Positions 7,110-15,365 of a DNA stretch of 23,082 nucleotides are shown here, piece by piece. Under the pieces are notes generated by a model that was not told where the DNA came from, ran no database searches, and saw only the letters and a program-made list of their open reading frames with translations. Source of the stretch: Actinomycetota bacterium (lineage in GTDB: Bacteria > Actinomycetota > Thermoleophilia > Gaiellales > F1-60-MAGs149); NCBI GenBank assembly GCA_947481755.1, contig CANKHS010000004.1, forward strand, positions 1-23,082. The letters are read 5' to 3'. Made by a program: the position numbers and the translations under genes. Position 1 is the first letter of the stretch. Every line of letters starts with the position of its first letter.

Positions 7110-8053
7110 CGTTGACGATGTATCAGAGCCTCAACGAGGTTCCAGCCGGCCGTCGCTGCGTCGCCCTCGGTACGTTCGATGGTGTTCATCGCGGTCACCA
7201 CGCTGTCATTCACGCTGCCGTCGAGATGGCCACGCGACTCGATGCGATTCCCTGCGCCGCAACCTTTCATCCGCGTCCTGTGACGTTGCTTCGTCCTGGT
7301 ACGCCGGCCGATACCCTCGCCGGCGTCACCCAGCGCGTACGACTGCTCGGTGAGGCCGGGGTGGAGGAGGTTGCGCTGCTGCGCTTTACGCCTGCTGTCG
7401 CCGCTCTCACCGCTGAAGAGTTCGTCGATCACGTCCTGATCGATCAACTCGGCGCGGTTGGCGTTGCTGTTGGAGAAGACTTTCGCTTCGGCCATGACCG
7501 CACGGGGACCGTCGATGTGCTTCGCGCTCTCTGCGAAGCTCGAGGCGTTGAGGTGATAGCTATCCAGCTCGTCGACGAGGATGGCGAGAAGATTTCGTCC
7601 TCGCGCATCCGTCGGCTGATTGCCGATGGCGACGTCGTTCACGCTGCACTGCTTTTGGGCAGGCTGCCATCGGTTGAGGGCGCGGTTATTCACGGCGATC
7701 ACCGCGGGCGCGAGATTGGCTTTCCGACGGCGAATCTCTCGCTCGTACCTGGTCAACAGGTTCCAGCCGAGGGCGTCTACGCCGGCTGGGCGCTCTTGCC
7801 GCCAGGTGAGCGTCGTTACCGAGCGGCGGTCAGCATCGGTCGCAATCCGCATTTCGGTGATGTCCGTGATCTCCGCGTTGAGGCACACCTGTTGGACTAC
7901 GAAGGCGACGAGATCTACGGCACCCCAATCCGCTTGGAGTTTGTCCAGCGGCTGCGCGGGCAAGAGGTCTACGAGAGTCTTGATGCGCTGATCGAGCAAA
8001 TCCAACGTGATGTGGATGACGTTCGCGTGATCGCAACTGAGATCACGGGGTAG
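7106..8053 (+). CDS. ribF: Bifunctional riboflavin kinase / FAD synthetase
   Basis: This 315-residue enzyme converts riboflavin to FMN and then FAD. The N-terminal nucleotidyltransferase half has GTFDGVHRGHH (22-32), VGEDFRFGHDRTG (122-134) and ISSSRIR (163-169). The C-terminal kinase half has GREIGFPTANL (201-211), EGVYAG and the acidic VEAHLLDY segment. Both activities appear intact. It overlaps truB by 4 bases, the usual truB-ribF pair. In many bacteria rpsO and pnp follow; here a secreted protease gene follows after 10 bases. Confidence 0.96.
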   Translation: MTLTMYQSLNEVPAGRRCVALGTFDGVHRGHHAVIHAAVEMATRLDAIPCAATFHPRPVTLLRPGTPADTLAGVTQRVRLLGEAGVEEVALLRFTPAVAALTAEEFVDHVLIDQLGAVGVAVGEDFRFGHDRTGTVDVLRALCEARGVEVIAIQLVDEDGEKISSSRIRRLIADGDVVHAALLLGRLPSVEGAVIHGDHRGREIGFPTANLSLVPGQQVPAEGVYAGWALLPPGERRYRAAVSIGRNPHFGDVRDLRVEAHLLDYEGDEIYGTPIRLEFVQRLRGQEVYESLDALIEQIQRDVDDVRVIATEITG

Positions 8054-8056
8054 TCT
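8051..8056 (+). promoter_or_regulatory. Putative leaderless -10 element (TAGTCT) for the serine protease gene
   Basis: TAGTCT is followed by 7 bases and ATG 8064. Its TAG is also the stop codon of ribF. This would give the protease its own leaderless transcript although it sits directly behind the ribF unit. The same hexamer precedes polA. Confidence 0.5.
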
Positions 8057-8063
8057 CAGTCGT

Positions 8064-9671
8064 ATGCGACTCGTGCTCGTGATGATGATCATTCTCGGGT
8101 CGCTCGGCTTTGCTGGTATCACACTGGCTGCAACGCCTCGCATCGTTGGAGGTGAGGTGGCTTCCCAGGCAGACTGGAGCTTCGTGGCTGCGCTCGAGAC
8201 AAGCTATGGCTCGCAGTTCTGTGGTGGATCACTCGTCGCACCACAGTGGGTCCTGACCGCGGGACACTGTCGTATCTACTCCGCACGTGCGGTTCGTGTC
8301 GTGACAGGGTCCTCCGATCTCAATGCGCCCAGTGGGCAGGTTTTGACCGTGGATCGCCAGGTGCGCCATCCGCTGTACAGCCAGCCGGTCGTCGGAGCAC
8401 CACGCGACGACCTCATGTTGGTGCATCTGACAACGCCAAGTTCAGCAGCCGTCATTCCCGTCGCTACTGGTACCAAGCCGCCCCCGGCCGGCACACTGCT
8501 TCACGTTGCAGGGTGGGGAGCGACGTCGTACTCCTCGGGCAACGACGCGTACGGTCCGGGATCGTCGCTGCTTCGACAAACGGCGGTTCGCGTCAGTCCG
8601 GCAAAGAAATGTCAGGCCGCCTACGGAACCAATGCGTTCGAGCCGATCGACATGGTCTGTGCATCACTGCCGGGCAAGGACGCCTGCGCTGGTGATAGCG
8701 GCGGCCCGCTCGTCAACGGGAGAGGCGCTGCAGGGCTCTTGGTAGGGGTTGTTTCGTGGGGTACTGGCTGCGCCCTCAGTGCCTACCCAGGCGTCTATTC
8801 GCTTACCGTCCACAATCGTTGCTGGATCGAAAGCACGATCGGTGTGCCCGGGGCTCCAGCAGCGCTCGCAACAGCCCAAGCGGACGGGGCGATTTCTCTT
8901 GACTGGAAGTGGGTTGAGCCATGTGTTGAGGCTCCAGAACCCACTGGTTTCCGCATCCGCGTCGCCGAGACCGGACAACAGTTCGATGTGGCTGGTGGCG
9001 CGCGACACTTCGACCTGACGGGATTGACGAACGGCGTGGCACTGAACATCTCCGTCACAGCGTTCAACGGCAACGGCGAAAGCGCGCCCGCCACAACGGT
9101 TGTCACACCGGCACCGAATCCAGTCTCCACGCAAGAGGCTGTCTGGTCGGCCTATCGACAGGCAACCACAACGTTCGTATTGGCACCACACCCCGGAGAT
9201 CTTCAGTGGCGCGTCGAAGTCGGAGCCAATCTGCGTTTCTCTCCTCAGCCATGGCAGACCGCACCTGCCAGTGCCACACCAGAGACAATCGTCGTGCCAG
9301 TTGCCGGAGTGGCCATCGATCAGGACCTGCAGCTTCGCATCACAACCACCGACGGCATCACCAACGTCAGTACCAACCACATTCAACTGGCCGCACCATT
9401 GCCACCCGTAGCGACCAGAGATGCCCGTGTACGGGGTTCGGCAGCCGTCGGCGGAACCTTGCGGTGCGAGTTGGGACACTGGTCCGGCACCCGGCCCTTC
9501 GTGGTTTCGCGACTCTGGCTACGAGACGGGCGCAAGGTGCCCGGAGCAATCGACGCCACCTATCTCGTCAAGCCAGGCGACTCCGGTACGGCACTTACTT
9601 GTCGGGTGACCATCTCGGGTCCCGGTGGCATCGTCCGACAGACCACGCCGGCGCGCGCGATTCGCGCTTAG
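8064..9671 (+). CDS. Secreted trypsin-like serine protease (S1A) with Fn3 and Ig-like C-terminal domains
   Basis: This is a 535-residue secreted protein. Residues 1-23 form a signal peptide. The peptidase begins at Ile27 in R-IVGGE, the zymogen-activation form of trypsins. The triad is His68 (TAGHC), Asp116 (DDLMLV) and Ser212 (GDSGGP). Asp206, six residues before the serine, predicts cleavage after Arg/Lys. Cys53/69, 183/199 and 208/236 fit the conserved disulfides. An Fn3-like domain spans about 262-350. A linker module follows, and the end is an Ig-like domain with W-L-R-D-G and C-R-V hallmarks, common in secreted proteins of Thermoleophilia. Its partner or substrate is unknown. It ends convergently, sharing 4 bases with the malic enzyme gene. 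Confidence 0.92.
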   Translation: MRLVLVMMIILGSLGFAGITLAATPRIVGGEVASQADWSFVAALETSYGSQFCGGSLVAPQWVLTAGHCRIYSARAVRVVTGSSDLNAPSGQVLTVDRQVRHPLYSQPVVGAPRDDLMLVHLTTPSSAAVIPVATGTKPPPAGTLLHVAGWGATSYSSGNDAYGPGSSLLRQTAVRVSPAKKCQAAYGTNAFEPIDMVCASLPGKDACAGDSGGPLVNGRGAAGLLVGVVSWGTGCALSAYPGVYSLTVHNRCWIESTIGVPGAPAALATAQADGAISLDWKWVEPCVEAPEPTGFRIRVAETGQQFDVAGGARHFDLTGLTNGVALNISVTAFNGNGESAPATTVVTPAPNPVSTQEAVWSAYRQATTTFVLAPHPGDLQWRVEVGANLRFSPQPWQTAPASATPETIVVPVAGVAIDQDLQLRITTTDGITNVSTNHIQLAAPLPPVATRDARVRGSAAVGGTLRCELGHWSGTRPFVVSRLWLRDGRKVPGAIDATYLVKPGDSGTALTCRVTISGPGGIVRQTTPARAIRA

Positions 9672-11104
9672 AGCTCGCTGACGTCGCCGGTGGCGTCTTC
9701 GTGACGCCGCGCCACACCGTCGGCGTGCGCTGCGTCCGCTACAGCCTGCGCAACGCTCTCCACGACCTTGCGGTTGAACACACTCGGAACGATGTAGTCG
9801 GGCGCCAACTCGTCGGTCATGATGACGTCGGCGATCGCCTTTGCCGCGGCGATCTTCATGCCTGACGTGATCTCCCGTGCGCGCACATCGAGAGCGCCAC
9901 GAAAGATGCCTGGGAACGCCAGCACGTTATTGATCTGGTTGGGGTAGTCACTGCGACCCGTCGCCATCACTGCCACGATTCCCTCAACCTCTTCGGGCAG
10001 TACCTCGGGCGTGGGGTTTGCCATCGCGAAGACGATCGGCTTCGCCGCCATCGATCGCACCATGTCGACCGTAATCGTGCCGGGCCGGGAGAGTCCGATG
10101 ACGACATCTGCATCGGCGACCGCTGCTGCCGCATCACCCGTGAGACCGAGCGGGTTCGTGCGCTCTGCATACCGCTGCAGCGCGGCGTCGAGACCTGGCC
10201 GATCGCGGTGGACAATGCCGTCGATGTCGCAGCCAATGATGTGCGTGGCTCCGCCGGCCAACAACATCTCCGTCACCGCCGTCCCCGCGGCACCGGTGCC
10301 GATAATGGCGATGCGAACGTCTTCGAGCTCTTTCCCGACCACCCGAAGTGCGTTGCGAAGCGCAGCAAAAACAGTCACCGCCGTTCCGTGCTGATCGTCA
10401 TGAAAGACGGGAATATCGAGCGCCTCTTGGAGTCGCCGCTCGATCTCGAAGCACCGCGGAGCGGCAATGTCTTCGAGATTGATGCCACCAAACGCCGGCG
10501 CGAGGGCCTTGACGCACATCACAATCTCATCCGGATCGGTGGTGTCGAGACAGATGGGCCAGGCGTCAACGCCGGCGAACTCCTTGAACAACATCGCCTT
10601 GCCCTCCATCACCGGCATGGCGGCCTCTGGTCCAATATCGCCGAGGCCGAGTACGGCCGTACCGTCGGTGACGACCGCAATCGTGTTGCCCTTCGACGTC
10701 AGGTTCCAGACCATCTCGGGCTCGTCAACAATCGCCTGGCAGACCCGCGCCACGCCAGGTGTGTAGGCCATCGAGAGATCATCGCGGGTGCGGATGGGTA
10801 CCTTGGCAGCCATCTCGATTTTGCCGCCTTTGTGCATCAAAAACGTGCGATCCGAGACGTTGACGACACGAATACCGTCAATCGCGCGAATCGCGTCGAC
10901 GACGCGATAGCCATGCTCTTCGTTGGCACACAACACACTGATGTCACGCACGACGGAACCCGAATCAACCCGCACGAGGTCGATGGCGCCCAGTACGGCG
11001 TCAGCCTCGCCAATCACCGCAGCGACGCGCGCAAACTGGCCCGGCTCGTGCGGAATCACGGCACGAATCGTCAAACTGTAGGAGGCGGAGTGGTGCGTGG
11101 CCAT
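9668..11104 (-). CDS. NAD-dependent malic enzyme with N-terminal ACT domain
   Basis: This 478-residue enzyme should oxidatively decarboxylate malate to pyruvate. Residues 10-85 form an ACT domain (SLTIRAVIPHEPGQFARV), usually a small-ligand regulatory module. The catalytic part has Tyr114 (AYTPGVA), Lys169 (EGKAMLFK), Glu211-Asp212 (NLEDI) and Asp236-Asp237 (HDDQHGTA). The Rossmann fold has GTGAAG (269-274) with Asp293 at the end of the second strand, which favours NAD over NADP; this is a prediction. The C-terminal 20 residues are polar and variable. Its TAA stop and the protease TAG stop interlock in TTAG. A TACGCT element lies 7 bases before the ATG. The family is often annotated maeB or sfcA; I leave the symbol open. 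Confidence 0.94.
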   Translation of the reverse strand: MATHHSASYSLTIRAVIPHEPGQFARVAAVIGEADAVLGAIDLVRVDSGSVVRDISVLCANEEHGYRVVDAIRAIDGIRVVNVSDRTFLMHKGGKIEMAAKVPIRTRDDLSMAYTPGVARVCQAIVDEPEMVWNLTSKGNTIAVVTDGTAVLGLGDIGPEAAMPVMEGKAMLFKEFAGVDAWPICLDTTDPDEIVMCVKALAPAFGGINLEDIAAPRCFEIERRLQEALDIPVFHDDQHGTAVTVFAALRNALRVVGKELEDVRIAIIGTGAAGTAVTEMLLAGGATHIIGCDIDGIVHRDRPGLDAALQRYAERTNPLGLTGDAAAAVADADVVIGLSRPGTITVDMVRSMAAKPIVFAMANPTPEVLPEEVEGIVAVMATGRSDYPNQINNVLAFPGIFRGALDVRAREITSGMKIAAAKAIADVIMTDELAPDYIVPSVFNRKVVESVAQAVADAAHADGVARRHEDATGDVSEL

Positions 11105-11111
11105 GGCTCGC

Positions 11112-11117
11112 AGCGTA
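11112..11117 (-). promoter_or_regulatory. Putative leaderless -10 element (TACGCT) for the malic enzyme gene
   Basis: Read on the minus strand, TACGCT is followed by 7 bases and the ATG at 11104-11102. It lies only 18 bases from the oppositely oriented polA -10 element. Each -10 element therefore occupies roughly the -35 position of the other promoter. Confidence 0.5.
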
Positions 11118-11135
11118 GCGTGGTTGCGGTGCGAC

Positions 11136-11141
11136 TAGTCT
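11136..11141 (+). promoter_or_regulatory. Putative leaderless -10 element (TAGTCT) for polA
   Basis: TAGTCT is followed by 6 bases (CTCCCT) and ATG 11148. There is no purine-rich ribosome site before the ATG, which fits leaderless translation. The intergenic region between the divergent genes is only 43 bases. Confidence 0.55.
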
Positions 11142-11147
11142 CTCCCT

Positions 11148-13751
11148 ATGCCGAAGAAAGCCTCCGAACTTGATCTCAACGATGGACCGGCACGGGACAG
11201 TCGACTGTTCCTTGTCGACGGCAACTCTCTGGCGTACCGGGCGTACTACGCGCTGCCTGAGGATTTTGCGACGAGCGAGGGCTTTCCGACGGGTGCGCTG
11301 TTCGGCTTTGCGAGCATGATGCTCAAGTTGCTCCAGGACTACACACCGAGTGGTGTGATCGTCTGTTGGGACGAAAAGCCGACCGAACGGCTCGCCTTGC
11401 ATCCCGGCTACAAGTCGACGAGAAAGCCGACGCCAGAACTACTGAAGGAACAACGCCCGTTCTTTCCCGGACTCGTCGAGGCCTTCGGCTACCGGAACCT
11501 CAGCGTCATGACGCGCGAGGCCGACGACGTGATCGGTACGTTGACGCGCATTGCCGACGAGCAGGGGATTCAGACGTGCGTGGTCTCGACCGATCGCGAC
11601 GCATTCCAACTCGTCTCGGATCGGGTCTGCCTGATGATGACGCCGCGCGGCATGACGGACGTACTCGTCTACACGCCGAGCCGTGTTGCAGAACGTCTCG
11701 GTGTGCCACACACCGCTGTCCCCGATCTGATCGGGCTCAAGGGTGACACCTCCGACGACATCCCCGGCGTCCCTGGGATTGGTGAGAAAACAGCCGCCGA
11801 GCTACTGGAGCGTTTTGGGACGCTCGAGGGTGTCTACGACCACATCGATGAGATCAGCGGTCCGAAGCGCAAGCAGTCGTTGCTGGAAAACCGCGAAGAG
11901 GCCTTTCGTTCGCGCGAACTCGGCACCATCGTCCGCGACATCCCCGAGTTGGCAGATTTCAATCCATCCGGTGAGATGGGGGCGCCCCCCGATCGGTCGC
12001 GCCTCGCCGAGCTCTTTCGCAAGTGGGAGATGCATGGGCTGCTACGACGCCTCGATGATCTCGAGACGCTTCTGCCTGCGCTGACGCTCGATGCCCCAGT
12101 GGCAACGGGTCCGATTGTGCGAGGCAAGACGACCACCGCTGGCGAACTCGTTGCGCTACTCGCTGATTGCCCCGAGGCAGGCATTGCGGTCGCCGACGGA
12201 TTCCTCGGTGTTGCCAGCGATGCAGGCAATTGGGTGGTGCCAGTCGGCGACGCGGCCATCGCGGAGGCCCTGGCCGGACCAGGTCTCATTGCCCACGATG
12301 CCAAGGTCGCGCTACGGGCCCTCGGTGCTGAACGCCTCGCACCGGCCTTTGACACAGCCTTGGCGGCCTACCTACTTGACCCGGGCCGCAGCGGTTACGC
12401 CTTCGACGATCTCATGCGCGAGTACGGACTGGCCATCGAGACCGATGGGGAGGGGAGGGACGCGCTACGACAGGCGATCGGGGTGCGGAGCCTCTATCCG
12501 CTCCTGACCGAGCGTCTCGCCGATCGCCACCTGCTCGGCCTGCTCGCCGACCTCGAATTGCCGCTCGTGCCGGTGCTGGCCGAGATGGAGCGCGTGGGTA
12601 TCGCGGTGGACACGCCCGTGCTCGAAGCCATTGCTGAGCGCTGCGCAACCGAACTGGCCGAGTTAGAGACCGAAGCCCATCGTCTCGCGGGTGGCCCGTT
12701 CGCCCTCGGCTCGCCAAAACAACTCGGTGAGATCCTGTTCGGCCGACTCGGTCTGCCCGTCCAGAGTTCCGGTAAGACCGGTCCGTCGACTGACCGAACA
12801 GTGTTGGCGAAGTTACGCTCTCGCTCGCCGATCATCCCCGTCATCGAACGGTGGCGCGAACTGTCCAAGCTGCTGTCGACGTATCTGCGCGCGCTCCCTG
12901 AGGCGGCGGCCGGCGACGGGCGGGTGCACACAACGTTTTCTCAGCACACAGCCGCCACCGGCCGACTCTCGTGCACCCATCCCAACCTGCAGGCGATCCC
13001 AGTGCGAACGCCGATTGGGCAAGAGATCCGTGCGGCATTTGTCGCCGCGCCCGGACGTCTACTGATCTCCTGCGACTACTCGCAAGTCGAGTTGCGCATC
13101 CTCGCGCACCTCTGCCAGGAACCCGGTCTCGTCGACGCCTTCCGGCGTGGCGAGGATGTCCATCGCGCGACCGCCGCCGAGGTGCTGGGCAAACCGGTAG
13201 ACGAGATCACCAAGGAAGAGCGCGACCGTGCCAAGGCCGTCAACTTCGGCATCATCTATGGCATCTCAGCCTTTGGACTGGCCGAACAACTCGAAATCGA
13301 CCGCAACGAGGCCCAGGAGTACATCGATACGTATCTCGGCCGGTATCCCGCCGTCCAGCGGTTTATTGCCGACACGATCGAGGAGACGGCGGAGCGCGGG
13401 TATGCACTCACGCTGCTCGGTCGACAGCGACCAATCCCTGAGTTACGCGCGAAGAATCGCCAAGTCCACCAGTTGGGCGAACGGCTTGCCATCAACTCCT
13501 TGATTCAGGGCAGCGCGGCGGACATCATCAAGGTTGCGATGATTGCCTGCGATCGGCGTCTCCGCGACGAACGTCACGATGCCTCACTCGTACTGCAGGT
13601 ACACGACGAACTCGTCTTCGAGGTGGCTGCAGGCCACGCGGATGCGGTCCAGAGCCTGGTCGTCGAGGAGATGGTCAGCGCCTACGCACTCGATCCGCCG
13701 CTCGTTGCCGACGCGGGCAGTGGCCCGACGTGGGCCGCCGCCAAGGAGTAG
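11148..13751 (+). CDS. polA: DNA polymerase I
   Basis: This is an 867-residue replication and repair polymerase. The 5'-3' exonuclease domain (about 15-300) has FLVDGNSLAYRAYY, EADDVIGTL, STDRDAFQL and GVPGIGEKTAAELL. The 3'-5' exonuclease-like domain (about 310-470) lacks the metal-binding Asp-x-Glu (AVADGF at its place) and later acidic residues, so proofreading is probably absent, as known for Taq and mycobacterial Pol I. The polymerase domain has motif A around Asp643 (CDYSQVELRILAHL), motif B RAKAVNFGIIYG, and motif C VHDE at 818-821. Length and order are normal. rpsA follows after 92 bases. Confidence 0.97.
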   Translation: MPKKASELDLNDGPARDSRLFLVDGNSLAYRAYYALPEDFATSEGFPTGALFGFASMMLKLLQDYTPSGVIVCWDEKPTERLALHPGYKSTRKPTPELLKEQRPFFPGLVEAFGYRNLSVMTREADDVIGTLTRIADEQGIQTCVVSTDRDAFQLVSDRVCLMMTPRGMTDVLVYTPSRVAERLGVPHTAVPDLIGLKGDTSDDIPGVPGIGEKTAAELLERFGTLEGVYDHIDEISGPKRKQSLLENREEAFRSRELGTIVRDIPELADFNPSGEMGAPPDRSRLAELFRKWEMHGLLRRLDDLETLLPALTLDAPVATGPIVRGKTTTAGELVALLADCPEAGIAVADGFLGVASDAGNWVVPVGDAAIAEALAGPGLIAHDAKVALRALGAERLAPAFDTALAAYLLDPGRSGYAFDDLMREYGLAIETDGEGRDALRQAIGVRSLYPLLTERLADRHLLGLLADLELPLVPVLAEMERVGIAVDTPVLEAIAERCATELAELETEAHRLAGGPFALGSPKQLGEILFGRLGLPVQSSGKTGPSTDRTVLAKLRSRSPIIPVIERWRELSKLLSTYLRALPEAAAGDGRVHTTFSQHTAATGRLSCTHPNLQAIPVRTPIGQEIRAAFVAAPGRLLISCDYSQVELRILAHLCQEPGLVDAFRRGEDVHRATAAEVLGKPVDEITKEERDRAKAVNFGIIYGISAFGLAEQLEIDRNEAQEYIDTYLGRYPAVQRFIADTIEETAERGYALTLLGRQRPIPELRAKNRQVHQLGERLAINSLIQGSAADIIKVAMIACDRRLRDERHDASLVLQVHDELVFEVAAGHADAVQSLVVEEMVSAYALDPPLVADAGSGPTWAAAKE

Positions 13752-13772
13752 AGCGGGCGCTGTCGCCCCAGA

Positions 13773-13801
13773 AACGGGCCGCTGGTATCGTTTCGCCCGT
13801 T
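13773..13801 (+). repeat. Inverted repeat around the rpsA promoter region
   Basis: AACGGGC (13773-13779) and GCCCGTT (13795-13801) are perfect reverse complements with a 15-base loop holding the TATCGT element. It could be a weak hairpin ending the polA transcript or a palindromic protein-binding site. No T tract follows. Confidence 0.35.
13786..13791 (+). promoter_or_regulatory. Candidate -10 element (TATCGT) for rpsA
   Basis: TATCGT lies 52 bases before the rpsA ATG, so the transcript would have a leader of about 45 bases containing AAGGA (13826-13830). Unlike several neighbours, rpsA would be a leadered mRNA with a Shine-Dalgarno site. No convincing -35 box is visible. Confidence 0.35.
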
Positions 13802-13843
13802 ATCGAGCCATCCGGCTCACCTCATAAGGACAGTCCTCTACCG

Positions 13844-15361
13844 ATGCCACAGACCAAAGAAGAGATGATCGCCGACGATCCGAGCGTTTGGATCGAAGTC
13901 AACGGCGAGATGGTGCCGAACTACGACGCAACAATCTCGGAGTTTTCCGAGGGCGATGTGGTGACCGGTAAGGTCGTGCGCATCGACAAGGACGAAGTCC
14001 TGATCGATATTGGCTACAAGAGCGAAGGCGTCATCCCCGTCGCAGAGCTCTCGATCCGTCGCAGCGTTGATCCGTCGGACGAGGTTGAGCTCGGCGAAGA
14101 GGTCGACGCACTGGTGATGACGAAGGAGGACGCAGACGGTCGTCTGATCCTCTCCAAGAAGCGCGCCCGCTTTGAGAAGGCGTGGAAGCGCATCGAGGCA
14201 GCTGCTGAGAGCGGCGAGCCAGTCGACGGCACGGTCATCGAGGTCGTCAAGGGCGGCCTGATCATCGATCTCGGCGTCCGTGGCTTCCTGCCCGCCTCGC
14301 TGGTCGACATTCGTCGCGTCCAGGATCTCGAAGAGTTCCGCGGCCAAGAGCTCCGCTGCAAGGTGATCGAGCTCAACCGCTCGCGCAACAACGTCGTGTT
14401 GTCCCGCCGCGCCATGCTCGAGGAGGAGCGTCGCGAGGTACGCCAGCGCATCCTCGACGATCTCGCCCCAGGCAAGACAGTCAAGGGTCTCGTCTCCAAC
14501 ATCGTTGACTTCGGTGCGTTCGTTGATCTCGACGGCATTGATGGTCTGATCCACATCTCCGAGTTGTCTTGGAGCCACGTCAACCATCCGTCCGAGCTGC
14601 TCGAAATCGGCCAGGAGGTCGAGGTCAAGGTGCTCGACGTCGATCGCGATCGCCAGCGCATCTCTCTCGGTCTCAAGCAGACCCAGGCCGATCCGTGGCA
14701 GCGCGTGCTCGAGAGCTACCAGCAGGGCGACGTCGTCCACGGTCGCGCGACGAAGGTCGTTACCTTCGGTGCCTTCGTTGAGATCCTGCAGGGCGTCGAG
14801 GGCCTCGTCCATATCTCCGAGTTGGCCGAGCGTCATATCGAGAACCCCCGCGAGATCGTCTCGCAGAACGACCACGTCCTCGTCCGCATCATCGAGATCG
14901 ATGCCGAGCGTCGTCGCCTGTCGCTGTCGATGAAGCAGGTCTTGCCGGGCGATCCAGTGCTGGCACCGATCAGCCTGATTCCGGGCGGCGATCCGTTTAT
15001 CGATCCAGATGAGCCGATCGCAGAGCCTGGTGGCGCTCCCGACCTCGAGTTGGATCATGTCGAAGAGGGCGAGTATGACCTTGAGGGTCTCTTGCCGCCG
15101 GGCATGGCTGCTGAGGTTGCTGCCGCCGTTGCTGCAGAGCACGCTGCCAAGTTGGCTGCCGCTGCCGCCGCCGAAGGCGCCGAGGCTGAGGCAGCTGTCG
15201 AGGAAGCCGTCGTCGAAGCCGAGGTTGAGGCCATCGTCGAAGAGGCCGTCGTCGAAGCCGAGGTTGAGGCCATCGTCGAAGAGGCCGTTGCCGAGGCTGA
15301 GGTTGAGGCTGTCGTCGAAGAGGCGATCGTCGAGGCCGACGCGGAAGTTCCTGAAGCGTAA
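13844..15361 (+). CDS. rpsA: 30S ribosomal protein S1
   Basis: This 505-residue protein has four S1 (OB-fold) RNA-binding repeats at about residues 36-105, 123-190, 208-278 and 293-365, the four-domain form usual in actinobacteria. FGAFVDLDGIDGLIHISELS and FGAFVEILQGVEGLVHISEL are the strongest repeats. It binds mRNA on the 30S subunit. After residue 366 comes an acidic tail of about 140 residues, with Ala-rich helix-prone sequence and four tandem 13-residue units at the end. The frame is open upstream into polA, but ATG 13844 is chosen because AAGGA (13826-13830) precedes it and the protein begins MPQTKEEMIADD, just ahead of the first S1 domain. Confidence 0.96.
   Translation: MPQTKEEMIADDPSVWIEVNGEMVPNYDATISEFSEGDVVTGKVVRIDKDEVLIDIGYKSEGVIPVAELSIRRSVDPSDEVELGEEVDALVMTKEDADGRLILSKKRARFEKAWKRIEAAAESGEPVDGTVIEVVKGGLIIDLGVRGFLPASLVDIRRVQDLEEFRGQELRCKVIELNRSRNNVVLSRRAMLEEERREVRQRILDDLAPGKTVKGLVSNIVDFGAFVDLDGIDGLIHISELSWSHVNHPSELLEIGQEVEVKVLDVDRDRQRISLGLKQTQADPWQRVLESYQQGDVVHGRATKVVTFGAFVEILQGVEGLVHISELAERHIENPREIVSQNDHVLVRIIEIDAERRRLSLSMKQVLPGDPVLAPISLIPGGDPFIDPDEPIAEPGGAPDLELDHVEEGEYDLEGLLPPGMAAEVAAAVAAEHAAKLAAAAAAEGAEAEAAVEEAVVEAEVEAIVEEAVVEAEVEAIVEEAVAEAEVEAVVEEAIVEADAEVPEA
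15197..15352 (+). repeat. Four tandem 39-base repeats in the rpsA 3' end
   Basis: Units begin at 15197, 15236, 15275 and 15314. Each encodes a 13-residue unit close to VEEAVVEAEVEAI. Units 1 and 2 are identical in protein and nearly so in DNA; units 3 and 4 drift (VEEAVAEAEVEAV, VEEAIVEADAEVP). They form an acidic tail predicted to be helical. The repeat is in frame and within a single gene. Confidence 0.9.
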
Positions 15362-15365
15362 GCCG

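Noticed and set aside
12066..12560. A damaged polA proofreading domain as a sign of gene decay
   Set aside because: Loss of the metal-binding acidic residues in this domain is usual in Pol I of actinobacteria and Thermus, and the polymerase and 5' nuclease motifs are intact.
13730..13843. A 38-residue N-terminal extension of S1 beginning inside polA
   Set aside because: It overlaps the polA end, has no family match, and a ribosome site (AAGGA) stands before ATG 13844.
13838..15142. A 434-residue open frame on the minus strand opposite rpsA
   Set aside because: It mirrors the rpsA codons, has Leu/Asp/Val-biased composition and matches no family; it is a shadow of a highly expressed gene.
15197..15352. 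A CRISPR-like or noncoding tandem array
   Set aside because: The 39-base units are directly adjacent without spacers and stay in frame inside rpsA, so they are protein repeats.
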